This document shows, piece after piece, positions 58,114 through 64,000 of a stretch of 64,000 nt of DNA. A model generated the notes under the pieces. It ran no database searches and had not been told where the DNA came from. It was given only the letters and a program-made list of their open reading frames with translations. This stretch comes from Phenylobacterium sp. (GTDB lineage Bacteria > Pseudomonadota > Alphaproteobacteria > Caulobacterales > Caulobacteraceae), in the NCBI RefSeq assembly GCF_013822795.1, contig NZ_PNLB01000009.1:62001-126000 (forward strand), read 5' to 3'. The translations under genes and the position numbers were made by a program. Within the stretch, counting starts at the first letter, position 1. Every line of letters begins with the position of its first letter.

Positions 58114-58454
58114 CGCGCCTCGGGCAGGGCCAGCAGCTGATCGCGGGACAGGCTGCTCTGGACGTTGAACCCGCCCGGGTCGGTCGGATCGGGCACGGCC
58201 CGCATGCTGGCCAGCTCGACCTGCACGCGGCGGTCGGGTTTCGGCGAGCGCTGGTCGATCTCGACCACCAGGCCGACGACGTCGCCCTTGGGCCCGAGCA
58301 TGAGGTTCTCCACCTCGCCGATCTCGCGACCCTGCGGATCGAGCAGGTCGGCGTCGTCGAGCTGCTCGGCGGTCAGGCCCAGCGGCCCAGGCGCCGTCTG
58401 CGCGACGGCGCCGGGGGCGAGGAGGGCGGCTGTCAGCAAAACGGCGAGTCTCAT
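58110..58454 (-). CDS. Exported PRC-barrel domain protein
   Basis: 114 residues: a signal peptide (MRLAVLLTAALLAPGAVAQ) and a single PRC-barrel (DADLLDPQGREIGEVENLMLGPKGDVVGLVVEID). PRC-barrels bind RNA or proteins in the cytoplasm (RimM, reaction centre); exported versions are common in alphaproteobacteria and have unknown partners. Stop shares CTAG with the MFS gene. Confidence 0.85.
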   Translation of the reverse strand: MRLAVLLTAALLAPGAVAQTAPGPLGLTAEQLDDADLLDPQGREIGEVENLMLGPKGDVVGLVVEIDQRSPKPDRRVQVELASMRAVPDPTDPGGFNVQSSLSRDQLLALPEAR

Positions 58455-58514
58455 AGCGGGCTCCTGAACGCTCCCAAGCGAACGGCCCCGTCCGGTCCAG
58501 GGTTCCGCTTCGAT

Positions 58515-58958
58515 CTAGCGTTTGGTCGGGTCGTCCGCCGGGTTGACATAGGTCAGTGCGAACGGCCCCTCGGCGGAGACCTGCACCACCGCGCCGCCGG
58601 TCGAGAAGGCGAAGTGGTTCATCTTGGCGCCGGCGACCGCGAATCCGCCCGGACTGAGCTTGGCGCTCTTGGCCGGATCGAGCTTGTCGCCCATGCCCAG
58701 CGACAGGTCGCCGGATACGACGGTGACGTACTCGTCGCTCGGGTGGTTGTGCGCCGGGATCTTGTAGCCGGCGGGCATCTTCAGGCGGATGACGAACGTG
58801 CCCGCTTTCTCAGGATCGCCCGCCAGCACCGCCATCTGGGCTCCAGCGGGGAAGACGGCGGGGGCGGGACCCCATTTCAGATCGCCGGTGTTGACCTGCG
58901 CCGTGGCGGTCGATCCCAGGCACAGCAAGCCACTAACGAGAACAACTGTCCTAAGCAT
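58515..58958 (-). CDS. Exported cupin-domain protein
   Basis: 147 residues with a signal peptide (cut after STATA). The cupin core has the metal ligands in IPAHNHPSDEYVTVVSGDLSLGMGDKLDP (H-x-H...E) and a late His in KMNHFAFSTGG, so a metal site is likely intact. The enzyme or binding function is unknown. Upstream is GGAGAAACGTC before the ATG at 58958. Confidence 0.87.
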   Translation of the reverse strand: MLRTVVLVSGLLCLGSTATAQVNTGDLKWGPAPAVFPAGAQMAVLAGDPEKAGTFVIRLKMPAGYKIPAHNHPSDEYVTVVSGDLSLGMGDKLDPAKSAKLSPGGFAVAGAKMNHFAFSTGGAVVQVSAEGPFALTYVNPADDPTKR

Positions 58959-59014
58959 GACGTTTCTCCTGTGGTTTCCACAGGATAGCACGATTTCCGT
59001 CGGGTCGCCCGCAG

Positions 59015-59647
59015 CTAGCGACGCGAGTCCAGCGCCATGCGCACGGCCAGGCCGCCCAGCACGGTGCCCATGATCCAGCGCTGGATCATCGCCCAGGTCG
59101 GACGCGTCGCCAGGAACCCGGCGACGGAGCCGGCGGCCAGGATCATCACTCCGTTCACCGCCACGCTGGCGGCGATCTGGGTCGCGCCCAGCACCACCCC
59201 TTGAACCAGCATGCCGCCGCGCTCGGGATGCATGAACTGCGGCAGCAGCGACAGATAGAGCACCGCCGCCTTGGGGTTCAGCAGGTTGGTGAACAGCCCC
59301 ATGGCGAACAGCTTGGCGTCGGAGTGCGGTTCCAGCGCCCGCACCTCGAACGGCGAGGCCGCGCCCGGCTTCAGCGCCTTCCAGGCCAGCCAGGCCAGAT
59401 ACATCGCTCCGCCGATCCGTAGCGCGTCGTAGGCCAGCGGAATGGCCATCACCAGCGCGGTCAGCCCGACCACCGCCGACAGCATGTAGAAGATGAAGCC
59501 CAGCGCCACCCCGGCCAGTGAGACCAGCCCCGCGCGTTTGCCCTGCGAGATGGATCGCGAGATCAGGTAGATCATGTTCGGGCCGGGCGTCAGCGCCATG
59601 CCCAAGGCGATCAGTCCGAATGCGATCCAGTCCGTCCAGGCGACCAT
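59015..59647 (-). CDS. LysE family amino-acid/metabolite exporter
   Basis: 210 residues with six membrane helices. ALTPGPNMIYLISRSISQGKRAGLVSLAGVALGFIFYM is the diagnostic RhtB/LysE start, followed by YLAWLAWKAL and the segment LFTNLLNPKAAVLYLSLLPQFM. It probably exports an amino acid or homoserine lactone; the substrate is not predictable. Confidence 0.93.
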   Translation of the reverse strand: MVAWTDWIAFGLIALGMALTPGPNMIYLISRSISQGKRAGLVSLAGVALGFIFYMLSAVVGLTALVMAIPLAYDALRIGGAMYLAWLAWKALKPGAASPFEVRALEPHSDAKLFAMGLFTNLLNPKAAVLYLSLLPQFMHPERGGMLVQGVVLGATQIAASVAVNGVMILAAGSVAGFLATRPTWAMIQRWIMGTVLGGLAVRMALDSRR

Positions 59648-59739
59648 GCGCAGCTCCCTTGCCTGCCAGGGCTCATAGCCACGCTCGGCCCGCTGGTCGC
59701 GCGACTTTTCGGCAATCGAGCGGCGCTCAAGTCACTCGC

Positions 59740-60549
59740 CTAGGGAATGGGCCGTGTCGGGACCTCGATGTCGCAGATCGAGAAGTCCGCGCCCCGTTCT
59801 CGGCGGACCTTGTCGACCAGCGCCGCGAAGGCCGCGCCGTGCTCGCCCATGACCTCGATCTTCGGGCGCTCGGCGGCCGGCAGGTCGGCGGCGACGCGGA
59901 CCTTGCGCATCACGTCGGGGTTCGCCGGCGGCTCGCCTACCGCCACCGCGCGGATGACGTCCAGCCCGACGACGGCGCGCCCCCAGACCGTATAGCTGCG
60001 GTCCAGCCGCCGGCTCGCCGCGCGCATGAAGAAGATCTCTGAGTTGGCCGTGCCTTCGCCGGCCTGCCGACCCATGCCGGCGACGCCCGGGCAGTAGGCG
60101 CCCCAGGCCCGTCGCCCGATGGCCGCGTCCCGCCGGGCTTCCAGGTCCGAAGCCGCCTCGAACGGCGCGGAGCCGACAAAACCTGCCAGGCTGTCGCTAG
60201 CGTTGACGACGACCTTGGCCGGCGCGCCGGATTTCAGCCGGAACGTGAACTCCGGCGGCAGATCCGGGTGCTGCGAGACCCCGCCGTCCTTGTTGTTCGG
60301 GTTGCCGGTCTGGTCGACGAAGTGCTCGATCACCCGGTGGAACTGCAGCCCGTCATAGACGCCTTCGCGGGCCAGCAGCTTGACCCGTTCGACCGCCTTC
60401 GGCGCGAAGTCCGGGCGCATCTCGACGACGACAATCCCTTTGCTGGTCTCGATCACCAGCGTGTTCTCCGGATCGAGGGGGCGCCAATCGGCGGCCTGGG
60501 CGGGGAGGGCGAACGACAGGGCCAGGGCGGCGGCGATGGTGCGGATCAT
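59740..60549 (-). CDS. Periplasmic peptidyl-prolyl cis-trans isomerase, cyclophilin type
   Basis: 269 residues with a signal peptide (cut near LPAQA). Cyclophilin core: KGIVVVEMRPDFAPKAVERVKLLAREGVYDGLQFHRVIEHFVDQTGNP, then NSEIFFMRAASRRLDRSYTVWGRAVVGLDVIRAVAVGEP. It is longer than minimal cyclophilins, with an insertion between the FHRVI and NSEIFF segments, as in many alphaproteobacterial members. Assists protein folding in the periplasm. Confidence 0.9.
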   Translation of the reverse strand: MIRTIAAALALSFALPAQAADWRPLDPENTLVIETSKGIVVVEMRPDFAPKAVERVKLLAREGVYDGLQFHRVIEHFVDQTGNPNNKDGGVSQHPDLPPEFTFRLKSGAPAKVVVNASDSLAGFVGSAPFEAASDLEARRDAAIGRRAWGAYCPGVAGMGRQAGEGTANSEIFFMRAASRRLDRSYTVWGRAVVGLDVIRAVAVGEPPANPDVMRKVRVAADLPAAERPKIEVMGEHGAAFAALVDKVRRERGADFSICDIEVPTRPIP

Positions 60550-60670
60550 GGAAGGACTATCGGGCAACCTGCCGATAGAGGCCACTGCCCAAGCTTACTA
60601 AGATGTAATGCAAGCTACCTTGTTGTACACGCTACCGTGCGATACACGATAGGCGAACTGGAGGTTCGCC

Positions 60671-60997
60671 GTGCCGGAAACCGTGCAAGTCCAATTGAAG
60701 AAGGGGGTGCTCGAGCTCTGCGTGCTCGCCTTGCTCTCTTCCCACGACAGCTACGCCTACGAGATCGCGAGCCGCCTGGCCGAGGGGATCGATATGGGTG
60801 AGGGAACGATCTATCCGCTCATGCGGCGGATGCAGAGCGACGGGCTGGTCGAGACCTATCTGGTCGAGAGTTCGGCCGGGCCGCCGCGCAAATACTACAA
60901 GCTGACCGAGGCCGGTAAGGCGAGCTTCACCGCGCAAAAAGCGGAATGGGCTGCGTTTTCCCGTGCGGTCGACAACATTCTTGGAGACGCCCAATGA
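60671..60997 (+). CDS. PadR family transcriptional regulator
   Basis: 108 residues: LKKGVLELCVLALLSSHDSYAYEIASRL, GEGTIYPLMRRMQSDGLVETYLVESSAGPPRKYYKLTEAGKASF is the complete PadR winged helix with a short C-terminal dimerisation helix (PadR subfamily 2). GTG start at 60671. The stop overlaps the next start as ATGA. It probably autoregulates the following DUF1700-DUF2807 genes. Confidence 0.92.
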   Translation: MPETVQVQLKKGVLELCVLALLSSHDSYAYEIASRLAEGIDMGEGTIYPLMRRMQSDGLVETYLVESSAGPPRKYYKLTEAGKASFTAQKAEWAAFSRAVDNILGDAQ

Positions 60998-61560
60998 ACC
61001 GTCAGGCCTTCATCGATCGGCTGCGGTTGGGCCTTTCGGGCCTGCCGCCGGCCGCCATCAAGGACGCCGTGGCCGACTACGAAACCCACTTCGCCGAGGG
61101 CGCGGCCGCGGGCCGGACCGAGGAGGAGGTGGCCGAGGCGCTGGGCGATCCGGCCCGCCTGGCTCGTGAGCTGCGCGCCGAGAGCGGCCTCAAGAAGTGG
61201 GAAGAGCAACGCAATCCCACCTCCGCGGCCGGCGCGATCTTCGCCGTCTTGGGGCTTGGCGCCATCGACATCCTGATCCTGCTGCCGATCCTGATGACCG
61301 TCGGCGGCGTCTTGTTCGGCCTGATCGTCGCGGCCATCGGCGTCTTCATCGCCGGCGGTGTGGTGTTCGCGGCTGGCCCGTTCCTCGGACCGCCCGGCGG
61401 GCCGATCGCCGCCCTGTTGGCCGGCATCGGGATGATGGCCCTGGCCGCCTCGGCCGGCGCGATCCTGACCATCGTCGTCATCGGCCTGGTCAATGCCCTG
61501 GTCTGGTACGGGCGTCTTCACTACCGGCTGCTCAAGCCGGCCATCGAACCGCAGTCCTGA
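60994..61560 (+). CDS. DUF1700 family membrane protein
   Basis: 188 residues. N-terminal soluble part MNRQAFIDRLRLGLSGLPPAAIKDAVADYETHFAEGAAAGRTEEEVAEALGDPARLARELRAE is the DUF1700 signature (regulatory helical domain), followed by about four membrane segments (AIDILILLPILMTVGGVLFGLIVAAIGVFIAGG..). Paired with PadR regulators in many bacteria. ATG at 60994 overlaps the PadR stop. Confidence 0.92.
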   Translation: MNRQAFIDRLRLGLSGLPPAAIKDAVADYETHFAEGAAAGRTEEEVAEALGDPARLARELRAESGLKKWEEQRNPTSAAGAIFAVLGLGAIDILILLPILMTVGGVLFGLIVAAIGVFIAGGVVFAAGPFLGPPGGPIAALLAGIGMMALAASAGAILTIVVIGLVNALVWYGRLHYRLLKPAIEPQS

Positions 61561-61575
61561 GCCAGGAGCGCAGAC

Positions 61576-62397
61576 ATGATCCGTGTGCTTGTGATGATCG
61601 CCGTGGCCGGCTTCCTGGCAGGGGTTGTCGCCCTGGCCGGCGCCGCCGCCCTGGGCGGGCCTGAGCTGGCCGCCCGCAACTGGAACTGGGACGTGGACTG
61701 GCATGACCGCCACGAGCGCCGCGAATGGCGTGATCGCGATCTGCGCCGCGACCGGCCGCTCGACAAGGACGCCAGCGAGATTACCCGCGAACTGGCGTGG
61801 GATGGCTCGACCAAGGCCGAGTTCGACATTCCCGCCGCCGTCGAGTTCACCCAGGCTCCCGGCCCGGGCAAGGTGACGATCTACGGCCCCAAGGACGTCG
61901 TGGACCGCATCCGCCTGAGCGACGGGCGCTTCAGTCTCGACCAGCCGCTCGCCGACTACGCCCGCCTGCGGGTGGTGATGACGGCCCCGGCCGTCACCCG
62001 CTTCCAGATCAGCGGCGACGACCGCCTGGAGATCCGCGGCTACAAGCACGACCAGCTGCAGATCATCGCCAGCGGCTCGTCCGAGGTGGTCGCCAGCGGC
62101 CAGGCCCGCGAGGTCGACGTCGAGCTCTCGGGCTCGGGCGAGGCCGACCTCACCGACCTGGTCACCGACAACGCCGACGCCGACATCTCCGGCTCGGCCG
62201 AGGTCGTCCTGGCCCCGCGCGAGGCCGCCAGCTTGGAAGTCTCCGGCTCGGGCACCGCTCGGCTGCTGACCCGGCCCAAGCGTCTGGAGACCGACGTCGC
62301 GGGCGCCGGTTCGGTGATCTTCGACAATGGCGGCAAGGCGGGCGGGGTCGGCGAACCGGCCAAACCGGCCAAGCCGACGGCGGCCAAGGAGACCTAG
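61576..62397 (+). CDS. DUF2807 (GIN domain) exported protein
   Basis: 273 residues: a membrane anchor or signal segment (1-28), a charged DRDLRRDRP region, then a right-handed beta-helix-like repeat of DUF2807 from about 75: FQISGDDRLEIRGYKHDQLQIIASGSSEVVASGQAREVDVELSGSGEADLTDL..ADISGSAEVVLAPREAASLEVSGSGTARLL, with SGS turns spaced regularly. The tail is Lys/Pro/Ala-rich. Function unknown; usual partner of DUF1700 and PadR in envelope-stress modules. Stop shares CTAG with tesA. Confidence 0.9.
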   Translation: MIRVLVMIAVAGFLAGVVALAGAAALGGPELAARNWNWDVDWHDRHERREWRDRDLRRDRPLDKDASEITRELAWDGSTKAEFDIPAAVEFTQAPGPGKVTIYGPKDVVDRIRLSDGRFSLDQPLADYARLRVVMTAPAVTRFQISGDDRLEIRGYKHDQLQIIASGSSEVVASGQAREVDVELSGSGEADLTDLVTDNADADISGSAEVVLAPREAASLEVSGSGTARLLTRPKRLETDVAGAGSVIFDNGGKAGGVGEPAKPAKPTAAKET

Positions 62398-63041
62398 GCG
62401 CGCCGTCCGCCCAGGGCCTTGACCAGCACCGGCGCCAGGCCCTGGGCGATCACCGTCACGCCCTGGGCGTTCGGGTGGAACCCGTCAGGCTGGTTCAGGC
62501 GCGGCTGCTGGGCCACTCCGGCCAGCAGGTTGGGGTACAGCGCCACGCCCTGGGCCTTGGCCACAGCCGGAAACACCGCCTGGAAGTCGCGGGCATAGGC
62601 GCGACCGATCACCGGCGGCGGCGCCAGCCCGGCCAGCACCACGCCGATCTTCCGCGCCTTCAGGCGGGCGACGATCTTGTCGAGATTGGCCTGGGTGCGC
62701 TTGGGATCGATCCCCTGCAGCAGGTCGTTGCCGCCTAGCGCCACCAGGCAGACGTCGGTGTCGCGCTGGACGCTGAAGTCCACCCGCGCCAGCCCGCCGG
62801 CGGTGGTGTCGCCCGACACGCCGGCGCCGCGGACCAGGGCGTTCGAACCCAGCTTGCGCAACTGCGCCTGCAACTGCACGGGCAGGGCGGCGCTCGCGGG
62901 CAGGCCATAGCCGGCGGTGATCGAGTCGCCCAGTATGGTGATCACCCGGCGCTGCTGGGTCAGGCCCTGGGCCGGCCAGGCGGCCAGAGCGGCGGCGATC
63001 AGCAGCCGGCGGCTCGGAAATCGGGGGGCTGTCGCATCCAT
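62394..63041 (-). CDS. tesA: SGNH/GDSL arylesterase-lysophospholipase (TesA-like)
   Basis: 215 residues with a signal segment (RRLLIAAALAAWPAQGLTQ). GDSL motifs: block I GDSITAGYGLP (Ser nucleophile), block II GVSGDTTAGG, block III GGNDLL, block V DGFHPN (Asp/His). The enzyme is a periplasmic multifunctional acyl-hydrolase. It stands divergent to ybbA-ybbP, exactly the layout of tesA-ybbAP in other proteobacteria. Confidence 0.93.
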   Translation of the reverse strand: MDATAPRFPSRRLLIAAALAAWPAQGLTQQRRVITILGDSITAGYGLPASAALPVQLQAQLRKLGSNALVRGAGVSGDTTAGGLARVDFSVQRDTDVCLVALGGNDLLQGIDPKRTQANLDKIVARLKARKIGVVLAGLAPPPVIGRAYARDFQAVFPAVAKAQGVALYPNLLAGVAQQPRLNQPDGFHPNAQGVTVIAQGLAPVLVKALGGRRA

Positions 63042-63094
63042 GTCGCTGTCCTATCTAGGCGATAGCCAGTGAAGCTCAATCTCCAGAGGCCGCA

Positions 63095-63766
63095 TTGTCC
63101 GAAGCAGCTCCGCCGCTCGCCGTCGCCAACGTCTCGCTCACCCTGCCGTCGGCGGCCGGACCGGTCGAAATCCTCAAGGACCTGAGCTTTTCCGTGGCGC
63201 CGCGCGAACGGGTGGCGATCACCGGTCCCTCGGGATCGGGCAAGTCCAGCCTGATCGCCGTCGCCGCCGGCCTTGAACAGCCGACCGCCGGCCGCGTCGA
63301 GCTGCTGGGCCAGGACCTCGGACGCCTGAGCGAGGACGGCCGCGCGCGCCTGCGCAGGGGCAAGGTCTCGCTGGTCTTCCAGTCGTTTCACCTGCTGCCC
63401 AACATGACCGCCCTGGAGAACGTCGCCGCCCCGCTGGAGATCGCCGGAATCGCCGACGCCGACGGCGTCGCCCGCGGCTGGCTCGACCGCGTCGGGCTGT
63501 CGGCCCGAATGCGACACTATCCGCATCAGCTGTCGGGGGGCGAGCAGCAGCGCGTCGCTCTTGCCCGAGCGCTCGCCCCGCGGCCGGCCCTGCTGTTCGC
63601 CGACGAGCCGACCGGCAATCTCGACGCCGCCAACGCCGCCAAGGTCGCCGACCTGCTGTTCGGCCTGGTGGCGGAGGAGGGGGCCGCGATGGTCCTGGTC
63701 ACCCACGATCCGGCCTTGGCTGAGCGCGCCGACCGCCAAGTGCGGCTCAGCGGCGGTCACGCCTGA
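63095..63766 (+). CDS. ybbA: ABC transporter ATP-binding protein YbbA
   Basis: 223 residues of the LolD/MacB-type ABC family: Walker A GPSGSGKSS, Q-loop LVFQSFHLLPNMTALENV, signature LSGGEQQRVALARAL, Walker B ALLFADEPTGNLD, switch His VTHDPALAER. No ATG is available; TTG at 63095 has AGAGG nine bases upstream. Overlaps the permease start as TGATG. Confidence 0.9.
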   Translation: MSEAAPPLAVANVSLTLPSAAGPVEILKDLSFSVAPRERVAITGPSGSGKSSLIAVAAGLEQPTAGRVELLGQDLGRLSEDGRARLRRGKVSLVFQSFHLLPNMTALENVAAPLEIAGIADADGVARGWLDRVGLSARMRHYPHQLSGGEQQRVALARALAPRPALLFADEPTGNLDAANAAKVADLLFGLVAEEGAAMVLVTHDPALAERADRQVRLSGGHA

Positions 63767-64000
63767 TGCCGCTGGCCCTGCGCTTCGCCGCGCGCGAGCT
63801 GCGCTCGGGCGTCAGCGGGTTCCGCATTTTCCTTGCCTGCCTGGCGCTCGGCGTCGCGGCTATCGCCGCGGCCGGTTCGACCGCCGAGGCCTTCCGCGAG
63901 GGCCTGGCCAGCCAGGCGCGTGAAATCCTCGGCGGCGACATGGCGGTCACGGTCGAGCAACGCCGCTTCACCCCCGTCGAGCGCGCCGCCATCGAGAAGG
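63766..64000 (+). CDS. ybbP: ABC transporter permease YbbP, N-terminal fragment (cut by the window end)
   Basis: The first 78 codons are present: MPLALRFAARELRSGVSGFRIFLACLALGVAAIAAAGSTAEAFREGLASQAREILGGDMAVTVEQRRFTPVERAAIEK. One N-terminal membrane helix (about 20-42) and a GGDMAVTV motif at the start of the periplasmic domain are those of the large FtsX-type permease YbbP. Translation is coupled to ybbA (TGATG). The rest lies beyond the window. Confidence 0.88.
   Translation, partial: MPLALRFAARELRSGVSGFRIFLACLALGVAAIAAAGSTAEAFREGLASQAREILGGDMAVTVEQRRFTPVERAAIEK

Noticed and set aside
60600..60670. Possible PadR operator made of TGTA/TACA and CGTG/CACG elements before the PadR gene
   Set aside because: Arms are only 4 bp and several pairings compete, so no single dyad is convincing.

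Overview
The window is about 64 kb of very GC-rich, gene-dense DNA from an alphaproteobacterium, almost certainly a member of Caulobacteraceae (Caulobacter/Phenylobacterium type). The evidence is a MreB that matches, as I recall it, the Caulobacter protein almost residue for residue, the gene order mreB-mreC-mreD-mrdA-rodA, two HWE-type histidine kinases, two TonB-dependent receptors, Coq4, and frequent GTG/TTG starts with ATGA or TGATG start/stop overlaps. No rRNA, tRNA, CRISPR array, insertion sequence or phage gene was seen. The region looks like ordinary chromosome.

Layout. 1-4.7 kb: small proteins, coq4, a CHASE-HWE histidine kinase, DUF2171. 4.7-10.2 kb: aatA-pyrE (coupled), a GNAT fusion, and metE behind a clear cobalamin riboswitch, with an AT-rich palindrome upstream. 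10.3-17.6 kb: an Ntn-type amide hydrolase, then on the minus strand a regulator with two TetR modules, a TonB receptor, a PhoD phosphatase and a beta-barrel protein. 17.7-22.8 kb: VOC protein, YjbQ, TVP38, GST, leuA with a leucine-rich leader peptide, and an EamA transporter. 22.8-27 kb: a compact molybdenum locus (TonB receptor, ModE, small molybdopterin-oxidoreductase-fold protein, ModA) headed by a palindrome that looks like a ModE operator lying over the -10. 27-30.5 kb: VanZ, ABC-F ATPase, PAS-PAS-HWE kinase. 30.7-36.7 kb: rod-shape operon. 36.7-42.1 kb: minus-strand hydrolase/kinase operon, Bcr-type exporter, DUF423, lldD. 42.3-48.4 kb: gltBD, followed by two long complex hairpins. 48.5-56.2 kb: two secreted amidohydrolases, pit with its DUF47 partner, a large membrane protein, DUF1254/1214. 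56.2-64 kb: a divergent TetR/MFS pair with a readable operator, small envelope proteins, LysE, cyclophilin, a PadR-DUF1700-DUF2807 module, and the tesA / ybbA-ybbP arrangement, cut by the window end.

Functional themes are nutrient capture across the outer membrane (molybdenum; possibly phosphoesters through the TonB receptor and PhoD; phosphate through Pit), amino-acid metabolism with RNA-level control (metE by riboswitch, leuA by attenuation, gltBD), and cell-wall elongation. The most interesting unit is the molybdenum locus: it suggests ModE-controlled, TonB-dependent passage of a molybdenum species through the outer membrane, without modB/modC beside it. The two-module TetR regulator and the hairpin pair after gltD also merit attention. 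Functions are read from sequence motifs and family knowledge; no database search was run.
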